Origin: an uncultured Flavobacteriaceae bacterium | Lineage (GTDB): Bacteria > Bacteroidota > Bacteroidia > Flavobacteriales > Flavobacteriaceae | Direction: 5' to 3' | Assembly (NCBI GenBank): GCA_937773465.1 | Contig: CALJVK010000009.1 | Coordinates: forward strand, 1 to 12,250 | Length of the DNA: 12,250 bases | Part shown: positions 1-6,490 of the stretch, in pieces | Layout: each line of letters begins with the position of its first letter | How positions within the stretch are numbered: the stretch's first letter is position 1 | Notes under the pieces: generated by a model | Seen by the model: only the letters and a program-made list of their open reading frames with translations | What the model was told of the DNA's origin: nothing | Database searches by the model: none | Program-made: the position numbers and the translations under genes

Positions 1-106
1 ACCGATTAGTTCGTTATTTGTTTCGGACGAACTACATTTAAATAAAACGGGGTATAATTTGTGGGGTAAAATCATTAAGACTAAACTCAAAGAGTCTGGA
101 CTGTAA
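1..106 (+). CDS. SGNH/GDSL hydrolase, C-terminal end only (5' truncated by window)
   Basis: An open frame enters from the left edge (codons in phase from base 2) and ends at TAA 104-106, giving 34 residues. It contains SDELHLNKTGYNLW, in which D-E-L-H matches the DxxH of block V of the SGNH/GDSL family. There the Asp and His complete the Ser-Asp-His triad, and the downstream G-Y-x-L-W is typical of the last helix. Family members are secreted or periplasmic esterases, lipases or carbohydrate deacetylases; the substrate cannot be told from this piece. The Ser and Gly/Asn blocks lie outside the window. It converges with the minus-strand small genes that end at 266. The family call is fairly sure although the fragment is short. 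Confidence 0.75.
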   Translation, partial: PISSLFVSDELHLNKTGYNLWGKIIKTKLKESGL

Positions 107-146
107 ATAGAGGCTAGGAAATTTTCATTTATAACAATCTCTCAGA

Positions 147-199
147 CTGTTTTCTTGATGCAGCTCCCCTCACCATCCGTCATGCTGCGGAGAAAACAG
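147..199. other. Imperfect stem-loop in convergent intergenic region
   Basis: CTGTTTTCT at 147-155 is the exact reverse complement of AGAAAACAG at 191-199. Inside it, GCAGC at 160-164 pairs with GCTGC at 184-188. The two stems are separated by a small asymmetric internal loop (TGAT against GG), and the apical loop is about 19 nt, pyrimidine-rich and C-rich. The element is visibly more GC-rich than its surroundings and lies in the 159-nt gap between two convergent genes. It has no T-run after the stem, so it is not a textbook terminator. It could be a structured RNA, a small repeat element or a relic. Nothing else was recognised in 107-265. Confidence 0.5.
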
Positions 200-265
200 G
201 CGTATCTCATTCATTTCAATTCAGCAATTCTTGCATTAGTAAAATAAAGAACTGGGACTTGTCAA

Positions 266-427
266 TTATACTTCGTTGCTTTTTGTTGGATTATGTTTCG
301 CTTTTTCGATATCATTTTTGATATCCTTGTCGTAAGAATCATTCGCGTACTTTATCATGTATAAATAACCTGTTAAATACAGGCCGAAAACAACACAACC
401 CACCATGAACATTCCAATATTTTCCAT
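266..427 (-). CDS. Small single-pass membrane protein, 53 aa, unknown function
   Basis: Reading the minus strand from ATG at 427-425 gives 53 residues starting MENIGMFMVG. One hydrophobic helix lies at about residues 5-24, followed by a strongly charged, Lys/Asp-rich cytosolic-type tail ending in KSNEV. A longer frame back to 505 would need a TTG start and would run through the upstream gene. The ATG at 427 shares its A with the TAA stop of that gene (TAATG), which indicates translational coupling and decides the start. The two small genes therefore form one unit, probably a pair of interacting inner-membrane proteins. No known family was recognised. Confidence 0.6.
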   Translation of the reverse strand: MENIGMFMVGCVVFGLYLTGYLYMIKYANDSYDKDIKNDIEKAKHNPTKSNEV

Positions 428-627
428 TATTTGTTTTTTTGGTTGCGATAATCGCCTCTTCTTTGTCTTAAAGCTACTGAAGCAGACAATATAGATGGGA
501 CCCAAATACCTACAAATATCCCTTCTAGTTTATTTCCTGAAAACCAAAGTGTGACCGAATATACAAAAGACAGGAATGCCAATATTATTGGATAATAAAC
601 TCCCCAAAATTCCATGAACTTTCTCAT
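427..627 (-). CDS. Small two-helix membrane protein, 66 aa, unknown function
   Basis: The frame runs from ATG (627-625) to TAA (429-427) on the minus strand and gives 66 residues. Two hydrophobic segments are visible at about residues 10-29 (with Tyr-Tyr-Pro at its start) and 35-53, and a basic C-terminal tail rich in Arg, Lys and Gln follows. The short loop and positive tail suggest a hairpin in the inner membrane with both ends cytoplasmic. It is the first gene of a two-gene unit; the next gene starts inside its stop codon. A sigma-54-like promoter sits 25 nt upstream of the start. The family was not recognised. The matching architecture, tight coupling and promoter argue that it is a real gene. 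Confidence 0.6.
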   Translation of the reverse strand: MRKFMEFWGVYYPIILAFLSFVYSVTLWFSGNKLEGIFVGIWVPSILSASVALRQRRGDYRNQKNK

Positions 628-651
628 AATATTATTTTTTTAAATACATAT

Positions 652-667
652 TACAATATTTGTGCCA
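652..667 (-). promoter_or_regulatory. Sigma-54-like -24/-12 promoter for the small membrane-protein pair
   Basis: On the minus strand TGGCAC (667-662) is followed by five bases and then TTG (656-654) and TA. This fits the sigma-54 pattern TGGCAC-N5-TTGCW except that the C of the -12 GC is T. The predicted start is near 641, leaving a leader of about 14 nt before the ATG at 627. The extended core TTAAAGTGGCAC is found again at 6096-6107 with identical spacing to TTG, which strengthens the call. Sigma-54 promoters need an activator protein; no binding site for one was identified. Confidence 0.5.
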
Positions 668-741
668 CTTTAAATCCATTGTTAAAAATATCCACAAGAA
701 CTCTTTTTAGAATTTAACAAATTTTATATTACATTTAAAAC

Positions 742-1185
742 ATGAAAAAACTTGTTTTATTACTGGTATTTGTTCCATTGTTTTCTTTAGCACAAAACAC
801 GGATTTAGAATATTATGGAGACAAAATAAATATTACAAACACAGTTTCTCTACAGGGTTTAATTGCTCACGCTAAAGAAAAATCTCTTGCCAAGGTTAAT
901 GGAACCATTTTGTCTTCTTGTCCAAAAAAAGGATGTTGGATGCAGGTTCAAGTTGAAACAGATACTGTTCAGGTAACTTTTAAAGATTATGGGTTTTTTG
1001 TTCCAAAGCAAGGTCTTGAAAACAAAAAAGTTGTTTTAGAAGGGTTTGTAAAACAAGACACTATTAGCATTAAAATGCTACAACATTATGCTGAAGATGC
1101 GGGAAAATCTAAATCTGAAATTGATAAAATAACCAAACCTGAATTCAAACTTTCTTTTATTGCTAGTGGAGTAATAATTAACTAA
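742..1185 (+). CDS. Secreted DUF4920 domain protein
   Basis: This 147-residue protein starts with a Sec signal peptide (Lys-Lys then a Leu/Val/Phe-rich core, likely cleaved near FSLAQ at residue 18). The mature part carries DUF4920 hallmarks: V-N-G-T-I-x(4)-C-P-K-K-G-C-W-M, then VTFKDYGFFVP, and near the C-terminus AEDAGKSKSEIDKIT and ASGV. The two cysteines in CPKKGCW look like a metal or redox site, but the biochemical role of the family is not established. The protein is expected in the periplasm or outside the cell. The next gene starts 17 nt after its stop, so both may share a transcript. The start is the only ATG before the signal peptide. Confidence 0.85.
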   Translation: MKKLVLLLVFVPLFSLAQNTDLEYYGDKINITNTVSLQGLIAHAKEKSLAKVNGTILSSCPKKGCWMQVQVETDTVQVTFKDYGFFVPKQGLENKKVVLEGFVKQDTISIKMLQHYAEDAGKSKSEIDKITKPEFKLSFIASGVIIN

Positions 1186-1202
1186 TAACTATTGGCCATT
1201 TG

Positions 1203-3089
1203 ATGAAAAAACTTTTATATTATTTTTTGGTACTGTTTCTTGTTTCCTGTTCAAAAGATCCAATATTATATACTCTTACCACGTCTGTAAACCCTTTAGA
1301 AGGAGGAACTCTAACACCAACTACAACACAGTTTGAAGAAGGGGAGACCGTTGTTTTAAACGCAACTCCATCTACTGAATATACTTTCTTTGCGTGGTCT
1401 GGAGTTTCTGGATCAAGCGCCTCCACAAGTATCGTAATGGATTCTGATAAAGCTGTAACTGCTGTGTTTACAAAAAAACGTTATGCTTTAAATATTTTAA
1501 TTGAAGGGGAAGGCGAGGTTGATGAAAAGATAATTAAAGCTGGTGTTTCAACAGACTATAACAGTGGAACCATTATTGAGCTTTCTGCTAGTCCTGCAAT
1601 TGAATGGATTTTCGTCGAATGGAAAGGAGATTTCTCTGAAGTTGAAAATCCTACTCAAATTTCAATCGACAAACCAAAAAATATAACTGCAGTTTTTGAA
1701 AAAAAACAATATCCTTTAAGTATTGAAATTGAAGGAAATGGATCTGTTGAAGAAAAAATAATAAAGCCTGGGTTAGCTAACGATTATAATAGCGGAACTA
1801 TCATTCAACTAAACGCTGTACCAGAAAATGGGTGGTCTTTTTTGAAGTGGTCAGGAGATCTTTTATCTTCTAAAAATCCGATTGAAATTACAGTGGACAT
1901 GGCGAAAACCATTAAGGCTGAGTTTTTTAATCCTGATCAATTTACAGGATTACCAATTATATATGTCAACACTAACGGAGTGGCAATAGATTCTAAAGAA
2001 GACTATGTTGAGGGTGTGGCTTCAATTATTGGTGGAGAAAACTATCCTGACCTTGAGGAGGCGGAAATGAAAATTAAAGGACGAGGAAACTCTACTTGGT
2101 GGCAAGGTGGAGTGTGGGGGAAAAAACCTTATCAAATAAAATTCGATGTCAAGACTGAAGTTTTAAATATACCTAAAGACAAAAAATGGGTGTTATTAGC
2201 TGAACTATCGGACAAATCTCTTATTAGAAATAAAATATCTCGAGAAATGGGAGATATTAGTAGGTTTGACTATGTCCCAAAAGCTGAGTATGTTGAGCTT
2301 TTCATAAATGATCAGCATGCAGGGACATATCTTATTGGTCAAAAAGTAGAGGAGTCAAAAAACAGAGTTAATGTTGGTGACAAAGGGTATTTAATTGAAA
2401 TTGATCAAACAAATAGAATAGATGAAGATGATGTTTATTTCACAACTGATGGATGGAGTAAATTTCCTAGCAACTTATTTAATATTAAAGAACCTAGCCT
2501 AGAGTTGAATTCTAATGAATATAATTTAATTAAAAATCATATTATCGATTTTGAAAAAGCTTTGTTTGGAGATAATTTCACAGATGCCGATTTAGGATAC
2601 AGGGCGTTTATTGATTTAGACAGTTTTATAGATTGGTATCTAATAAATGAGATTTGTAAAAATCAAGATGCCGCAACATACTCAAGTATTTATTTCAATT
2701 ATATTCCTGGTGAAAAAATTAAAATGGGACCTTTATGGGATTTTGATTTGGCATATGGGAATGTTGATTATTCAAATGCTACATATCCTGAGGGGTTTCA
2801 TATAAAAAGTAATCCTTGGTATAAAAGAATGTTTGAAGACCCTTATTTTAATAGCCTTGTTAAAGATAGATTTCTTTATTATGAAACCAATTTAGACATG
2901 CTTTTAAACAAGATTGACTTAATAGAAAAGTATTTAGAAAAATCTCAGCAAAAAAACTTTGAAATTTGGCCTATTCTAGGCCAATATGTTTGGCCGAATC
3001 CTGTCTATTATGATACGCATCATGAGGAGGTTGAACATTTAAAAGATTGGATTGAACAAAGAATGACTTGGCTAAAAACATGGTTATAA
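1203..3089 (+). CDS. Lipoprotein with three InlB-like repeats and a CotH kinase domain
   Basis: The ATG at 1203 gives 628 residues; the in-frame TTG just before it is less likely. Residues 1-16 form a lipoprotein signal ending LVSC with Cys16 as the lipid site. It is followed by S-K-D, which resembles the charged surface-export signal of Bacteroidota lipoproteins. Residues about 22-243 are three beta-repeats of the divergent InlB B/Listeria-Bacteroides type (G-x-V motifs, FxxWSG, and TAVF or KAEF ends). Residues about 250-628 are a CotH kinase-like domain with KGRGNSTW (292-299), KKPYQIKF (307-314), the Lys/Glu-rich core around RNKISREMG and the acidic WDFDLAYGN (512-520). CotH domains are atypical protein kinases in spore-coat proteins and are also common in secreted bacterial proteins. 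The target here is unknown; a cell-surface adhesion or modification role is inferred. Confidence 0.85.
   Translation: MKKLLYYFLVLFLVSCSKDPILYTLTTSVNPLEGGTLTPTTTQFEEGETVVLNATPSTEYTFFAWSGVSGSSASTSIVMDSDKAVTAVFTKKRYALNILIEGEGEVDEKIIKAGVSTDYNSGTIIELSASPAIEWIFVEWKGDFSEVENPTQISIDKPKNITAVFEKKQYPLSIEIEGNGSVEEKIIKPGLANDYNSGTIIQLNAVPENGWSFLKWSGDLLSSKNPIEITVDMAKTIKAEFFNPDQFTGLPIIYVNTNGVAIDSKEDYVEGVASIIGGENYPDLEEAEMKIKGRGNSTWWQGGVWGKKPYQIKFDVKTEVLNIPKDKKWVLLAELSDKSLIRNKISREMGDISRFDYVPKAEYVELFINDQHAGTYLIGQKVEESKNRVNVGDKGYLIEIDQTNRIDEDDVYFTTDGWSKFPSNLFNIKEPSLELNSNEYNLIKNHIIDFEKALFGDNFTDADLGYRAFIDLDSFIDWYLINEICKNQDAATYSSIYFNYIPGEKIKMGPLWDFDLAYGNVDYSNATYPEGFHIKSNPWYKRMFEDPYFNSLVKDRFLYYETNLDMLLNKIDLIEKYLEKSQQKNFEIWPILGQYVWPNPVYYDTHHEEVEHLKDWIEQRMTWLKTWL
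1266..1931 (+). repeat. Three tandem InlB-like protein repeats (about 70-76 residues each)
   Basis: Within the CotH lipoprotein, repeat 1 covers about 1266-1475, repeat 2 about 1479-1706 and repeat 3 about 1707-1931. Repeats 2 and 3 are clearly close copies: both contain EKIIK, DYNSGTII, a WSG or WKGD core and a final AVF or AEF. Repeat 1 is diverged and lacks the EKIIK-DYNSGTII insert. This suggests duplication of one repeat inside the gene. Confidence 0.7.
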
Positions 3090-3104
3090 CCTTCAGATGT
3101 CTTT

Positions 3105-3136
3105 TTGACATAAAAAAAATTTTGGTATATTATTTG
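3105..3136 (+). promoter_or_regulatory. Possible Bacteroidota-type promoter for the 52-aa/lipoprotein/M28 unit
   Basis: TTG at 3105-3107 is followed, after 20 bases, by TATTATTTG at 3128-3136. This resembles the TTG ... TAnnTTTG promoter of Flavobacterium with one extra base in the -7 element. It lies in the 60-nt gap after the CotH gene and just ahead of the ATG at 3150. The assignment is by eye only, and the region is AT-rich, so chance matches are likely. Confidence 0.3.
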
Positions 3137-3149
3137 TTTATAATTAAAA

Positions 3150-3308
3150 ATGAGTATTATTGACGAACATTTTAAAAAAGCCTCTGTAAAGCTAAAGAAC
3201 GGATCTACTGTTAATGAGCTCTACCGACAGCTTTACGCTTTTGAAAAAAAAGAAGATTACGATGCCTGTGCTGGAATTTTAAAAGCAATAAAAGAGTTTT
3301 CCAAATGA
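3150..3308 (+). CDS. Small soluble protein, 52 aa, unknown function
   Basis: An ATG at 3150 opens a 52-codon frame ending at TGA 3306-3308. The protein begins MSIIDEHFKKAS and is charged and helical-looking, with no signal peptide or membrane segment, so it should be cytoplasmic. A conserved-looking middle (NGSTVNELYRQLYAFEKKED) suggests two short helices with Tyr and Phe packing. Its stop overlaps the next ATG by four bases (ATGA), and that gene overlaps the following one in the same way. This three-gene chain is the strongest argument that the frame is real. No family was recognised. Confidence 0.6.
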   Translation: MSIIDEHFKKASVKLKNGSTVNELYRQLYAFEKKEDYDACAGILKAIKEFSK

Positions 3309-3631
3309 AACAATTGTTAATCTTATTTATTTTCTTTTCTTTTCTTTCCTGTAAAGAAACCTTTTCAGAAATTAAAAATATTACTGAAATTGAAGGAGAT
3401 TGGGAGTCTGAATTTGAAACCATTTCAATTGACACTGATAAAATGACGATTACAGTGAATGACTCCTTATATTGGGTTTTAACATCGAGGCATTATGACA
3501 AGCCGTCAATTACAGTTTCGTCTGGAAGTGTTATGTTTTATGATGCGCGAGTTTCCATAAATGAGTCTAAAAACTCAATAAAAATTAAAAGAATAAACGA
3601 ACCTAAAGAAATTACATATTTAAAAAAATGA
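3305..3631 (+). CDS. Small putative lipoprotein, 108 aa, unknown function
   Basis: The 108-residue product begins with a short Lys-initiated hydrophobic stretch ending FLSC, so Cys16 is a likely lipid-attachment site. The mature part of about 92 residues is rich in alternating hydrophobic and Ser/Thr residues (for example EGDWESEFETISID and SITVSSGSVMFYDARV), which looks like a small beta-sheet or lipocalin-like fold. No further family signature was recognised. The ATG overlaps the stop of the 52-aa gene, and its own stop overlaps the M28 peptidase ATG, both as ATGA. Co-translation with the peptidase suggests a shared envelope role, but this is only inference from position. Confidence 0.7.
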   Translation: MKQLLILFIFFSFLSCKETFSEIKNITEIEGDWESEFETISIDTDKMTITVNDSLYWVLTSRHYDKPSITVSSGSVMFYDARVSINESKNSIKIKRINEPKEITYLKK

Positions 3632-4566
3632 AAAAGCTAACTTTTGTTTTCTTTGTTCTTGTTTCTTTTTTTTTAAGTTCCCAAACAATCAATGAAATCT
3701 CGGTAAAAAAACATCTTTATACTCTTGCCAATGACTCAATGCAAGGCAGGAAAGCAGGAAGTCCAGGTATTGAAAAAGCTGCAAAATATATAGAACAACA
3801 GTTTTCTGAAATTGGATTAAAACCTTTTGAAAATTCTAGTTTTAGACAAAGCTTTAAGCACATAAACAGACGATCAGAAAAAAAAGAAGAACTTGACCTG
3901 TTTAATATAATTGGCCTACTTGAGGGTACGTCATTGAAACAAGAATTTGTCGTAATATCTGCACATTATGATCATCTTGGTCAAATAGAAAAAAGAAATG
4001 GAGATTTTGTGTTTAACGGAGCTAATGATAATGCTACGGGTGTGGCCGCGATGATAATGTTAGCGGAATATTTTAAAAAAACAAAAATAAATAAAAGAAG
4101 TATTCTCTTTGTTGCTTTTACTGCTGAAGAAATGGGACTTATAGGTTCCAATTACTTTGGACAGACAATTTCTGCTGAATCAATAACGGCAGGTGTTAAT
4201 ATTGAAATGATTGGAAAAGAGTCTCCTTTTGGGCCTAAAACAGCTTGGCTTACAGGTTTCGATAGATCGACTTTTGGAAAAATAATTCAAAAAAACCTTT
4301 CTTCATCTGAATACAAACTGTATGCAGATCCATATAAAGATTTTAGACTGTTTTTTAGATCTGACAACGCTTCATTGGCAAGACTAGGGGTTCCTGCGCA
4401 TACTTTTTCAACCAGTCCAATGGATAAAGATTTAGACTATCATCAATTAAGCGACGAAGTTGAAACGTTAGACGTAAAAATTATAACTGAGACAATAAAA
4501 GCGATTTCCGTAGGAATTAAATCTATTGTTAATGGTGATGACACGCCTACCAGAGTAGATTTATAA
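3628..4566 (+). CDS. Secreted M28-family zinc metallopeptidase
   Basis: This 312-residue protein has an N-terminal Sec signal (about residues 1-19, ending LSSQT) followed by an M28 aminopeptidase-type catalytic domain. Visible ligand and catalytic blocks are SAHYDH (His113), NGANDNATG (Asp134), FTAEEMGLIGS (Glu167 as base, Glu168 as ligand), NIEMIG (Glu193) and DYHQLSDE (His272). Together they form the di-zinc site. The fourth block has Glu where Aeromonas aminopeptidase has Asp. The enzyme probably removes N-terminal amino acids from peptides in the periplasm or outside the cell; exact specificity cannot be read. It is the last gene of an ATGA-coupled three-gene chain. Confidence 0.9.
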   Translation: MKKLTFVFFVLVSFFLSSQTINEISVKKHLYTLANDSMQGRKAGSPGIEKAAKYIEQQFSEIGLKPFENSSFRQSFKHINRRSEKKEELDLFNIIGLLEGTSLKQEFVVISAHYDHLGQIEKRNGDFVFNGANDNATGVAAMIMLAEYFKKTKINKRSILFVAFTAEEMGLIGSNYFGQTISAESITAGVNIEMIGKESPFGPKTAWLTGFDRSTFGKIIQKNLSSSEYKLYADPYKDFRLFFRSDNASLARLGVPAHTFSTSPMDKDLDYHQLSDEVETLDVKIITETIKAISVGIKSIVNGDDTPTRVDL

Positions 4567-4588
4567 TCTTTTTTCAATTAAATAATCT

Positions 4589-4617
4589 TTGATTCTTTAC
4601 TACAATATTTTATCTTG
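4589..4617 (+). promoter_or_regulatory. Possible Bacteroidota-type promoter for the Gfo/Idh/MocA gene
   Basis: TTG at 4589-4591 and TATCTTG at 4611-4617 are separated by 19 bases, close to the Flavobacterium TTG-N19-TAnnTTTG pattern (the second box is one T short). The predicted start is near 4624, about 17 nt before the ATG at 4641. It sits in the 74-nt gap after the M28 gene, a reasonable place for a new transcription unit. Confidence 0.4.
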
Positions 4618-4640
4618 TAGCATAACTAATTCTACTTTAG

Positions 4641-6092
4641 ATGAAATCAAAAAAATCAAGACGTAACTTCATTAAAAAATCATCTGCAGTTGGTGCGGGA
4701 ATTTTTATAGTCCCTCGAAATGTATTAGGAGGAGTTGGCTTCACTGCTCCCAGTGATCAATTAAATTTAGCTGCAATTGGATCAGGTGGAAAAGGTATAA
4801 GTGACATTGCTAATGCATCTGTAAACGGAAGAGAGAGGGTTGCGGCGTTATGTGATGTTGATTTTGCTGGAAGCGCATCTAGATCAGTTAAAAGATTTCC
4901 TAAGGCTAAACTGTATGCAGATTTTAGAGAAATGCTTGATAATGAAAAAGATATTGATGCTGTTACTATTTCAACACCCGATCATGTTCATGGCCCAGCG
5001 GCTGTGTATGCAATGGAAAGAGATAAGCACGTGTACGTTCAAAAACCAATAACTCATAATATTCGTGAGGCTAGAATACTTACTGAACTTGCTAGAAAAC
5101 AAAAAGTAGTTACTCAAATGGGTAATCAAGGAGGTTCAAATCCATTATTAAAAATGGTACAAAACTGGGTCGACTCGGGAAAAGTTGGTAAAATTGCAGA
5201 AGTTAAGGTTTGGACTAATAGACCCGTTTGGCCTCAAGGATTAAAAATGCAAGATCCAGACCCTGGCCTAAAACCTGACTCATTAGATTGGAACTTATGG
5301 TTAGGACCCGCAAGCCAAAAGCCTTATACTCCAAATTTACATCCTTTCAATTGGAGGGGGTGGTGGGAATATGGAACTGGTGCTTTAGGTGATGTTGGAT
5401 GCCACTTAATAGATATTCCTTTTAGAACTTTGGGATTAAAATATCCTAAAAGCGCTGAATGTAGTGTTGGAAGTGTTTTTACAAAAATGTGGAACCCTGA
5501 TTATCACCCAGAGGGTTGTCCTCCATCTTCGTTAATTACTTTAAATTTTGATTCAACAGAAAAGAGTAAAAGTCCAATTCAGCTAACATGGACAGATGGT
5601 GGAATTAGACCGCCACACCCAGATATTATTCCTGCTGATAGCGATATCGGAGGGCAAGACAGTCAAAACGGAGTGTTAATGATAGGAGACAAAGGGATTA
5701 TTTCTACTAATATAAATGATAGTTCTCCATTAACTCCTAAACTTTATTTGTACGATGGTCAAACAGAATTTGGTCCTGAAAAAGAAGATATGCCTGAACC
5801 TGAATATGGGCATCAAAGAAAATGGGTAGACGCTTGTAAGGCTGGGTTCAACAGTAAAGAACACCTTGATCTAACATCCTCCTTTGATTACGCAGGGCCG
5901 ATGACAGAAACGGTGCTAATGGGGAATCTTGCCATAAGAAGTTATATGCTTAGAAAAGAGGCTTCCAATGGAAGTTTTGATTATTATGCACGAAAAAAAT
6001 TACTTTGGGATGGCGAAAACATGAAGATCACAAATGTTGAGGAAGCCAATCAGTTTGTAACCAGAAAATATAGAGAGGGCTGGAAAATATAA
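4641..6092 (+). CDS. Tat-exported Gfo/Idh/MocA family oxidoreductase
   Basis: The protein has 483 residues. A twin-arginine signal with S-R-R-N-F-I-K (residues 6-12) and a hydrophobic segment follow the ATG, so a folded, cofactor-loaded enzyme is probably exported to the periplasm. A Rossmann NAD(P) domain follows (NLAAIGSGGKG, about 42-52; Asp72 and Asp74 after beta-2). Next are STPDHVHGPAA (about 111-121) and VQKPITH, where the usual Glu of EKP is Gln. The C-terminal part has ALGDVGCHLID, which holds the likely catalytic His. Family members oxidise or rearrange sugars and inositols. Bacteroidota and Planctomycetota have many Tat-linked paralogues of unknown substrate. No sugar-pathway neighbour is present to suggest one. 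Confidence 0.88.
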   Translation: MKSKKSRRNFIKKSSAVGAGIFIVPRNVLGGVGFTAPSDQLNLAAIGSGGKGISDIANASVNGRERVAALCDVDFAGSASRSVKRFPKAKLYADFREMLDNEKDIDAVTISTPDHVHGPAAVYAMERDKHVYVQKPITHNIREARILTELARKQKVVTQMGNQGGSNPLLKMVQNWVDSGKVGKIAEVKVWTNRPVWPQGLKMQDPDPGLKPDSLDWNLWLGPASQKPYTPNLHPFNWRGWWEYGTGALGDVGCHLIDIPFRTLGLKYPKSAECSVGSVFTKMWNPDYHPEGCPPSSLITLNFDSTEKSKSPIQLTWTDGGIRPPHPDIIPADSDIGGQDSQNGVLMIGDKGIISTNINDSSPLTPKLYLYDGQTEFGPEKEDMPEPEYGHQRKWVDACKAGFNSKEHLDLTSSFDYAGPMTETVLMGNLAIRSYMLRKEASNGSFDYYARKKLLWDGENMKITNVEEANQFVTRKYREGWKI

Positions 6093-6101
6093 GGCTTAAA
6101 G

Positions 6102-6117
6102 TGGCACTGTTTTTGAA
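6102..6117 (+). promoter_or_regulatory. Sigma-54-like -24/-12 promoter ahead of the DUF6150 gene and men cluster
   Basis: TGGCAC (6102-6107), five bases, then TTGAA (6113-6117) fits the sigma-54 pattern except for A in place of the -12 C. Upstream bases extend the match to the other copy (TTAAAGTGGCAC, 6096-6107), and AATAT follows TTG at the same distance in both. The element occupies most of the 37-nt gap before the ATG at 6130. The predicted start would fall at about 6128, giving an almost leaderless mRNA; this weakens the call. Confidence 0.42.
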
Positions 6118-6129
6118 ATATAATTTATA

Positions 6130-6465
6130 ATGAAAACAAATGTTTTATACTTTATTTTTCTAATTAGCTTCGGCTCTTTAACTGCACAAAAAATCTATTC
6201 TACTAACCAGTCATATAAAGCTGATTTTAAGGTTTTTGTTGTTGAAAATGAATACCAGGCTGATTTAAAAGTTTATAAGGTTTCTCGACCTTATGAAGCC
6301 AAGAAAAATGTTGGTTTATGGTATTTTACCAATATGTCGTATGATTCTGATAAAAAAATTTATTTCTGTGAAAATGAATACGAAGCTGATATAAAAGTGT
6401 TTTTTGTTGATTATAAATATCAAGCCAAATGGAAAAATTCTCAGAAAAAATTCCTTTTATATTAA
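6130..6465 (+). CDS. DUF6150 family repeat protein, exported
   Basis: The 111-residue protein has a Sec signal (residues 1-20, ending SLTAQ). The mature chain is built from short Y-x-A-D-x-K-V-[FY] units (YKADFKVFVV, YQADLKVYKV, YEADIKVFFV, YQAKWK), typical of DUF6150 proteins in Bacteroidota. The pattern of alternating aromatic, acidic and hydrophobic residues suggests a small beta-repeat fold. The function of the family is not known. The stop is only 25 nt before the ubiE start, so the gene may lead the menaquinone transcript; a functional link is not implied by sequence. A sigma-54-like element sits immediately upstream. Confidence 0.8.
   Translation: MKTNVLYFIFLISFGSLTAQKIYSTNQSYKADFKVFVVENEYQADLKVYKVSRPYEAKKNVGLWYFTNMSYDSDKKIYFCENEYEADIKVFFVDYKYQAKWKNSQKKFLLY
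6244..6399 (+). repeat. Internal 126-nt (42-codon) repeat of the DUF6150 gene
   Basis: The stretches at 6244-6273 and 6370-6399 are near-identical (both begin GAAAATGAATAC and encode ENEY-[QE]-AD-[LI]-KV). They are offset by exactly 126 nt, or 42 codons. This points to an internal duplication of the DUF6150 unit, with weaker copies at its flanks. Confidence 0.6.
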
Positions 6466-6481
6466 TTCTTTTTAAAAGAAT
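6465..6481. other. Perfect 17-nt palindrome between DUF6150 gene and ubiE
   Basis: ATTCTTTTTAAAAGAAT has two 8-nt arms around a single central T. It starts on the last base of the DUF6150 stop codon and ends 9 nt before the ubiE ATG. It could be an operator or a weak AU-only hairpin; it has no GC core or trailing T-run, so it is not a convincing terminator. The AT-rich background makes a chance origin possible. Confidence 0.35.
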
Positions 6482-6490
6482 ATTTTAAAA

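Noticed and set aside
107..200. TPP-riboswitch-like words on the minus strand (GGGGAGC ... CTGAGAG)
   Set aside because: The conserved second half of the TPP aptamer is absent and no thiamine gene lies downstream.
118..321. Plus-strand open frame with a helix-turn-helix-like phrase (AAEKTGVSHS), possible transposase relic
   Set aside because: No start codon near the beginning, mostly overlaps the hairpin and the minus-strand gene, and the rest of the translation looks random.
730..737. TACATTTA as a -7 promoter box for the DUF4920 gene
   Set aside because: No TTG box at a suitable distance, and the start would fall at or inside the start codon.
3097..3111. ATGTC/GACAT hairpin after the CotH gene as a terminator
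   Set aside because: Only 5 bp, followed by a run of A and not T on the plus strand, with the T-run on the wrong side for the minus strand.
5153..5170. TGGTAC as another sigma-54 box
   Set aside because: Lies inside the Gfo/Idh/MocA coding sequence and lacks the TTG element at the right spacing.
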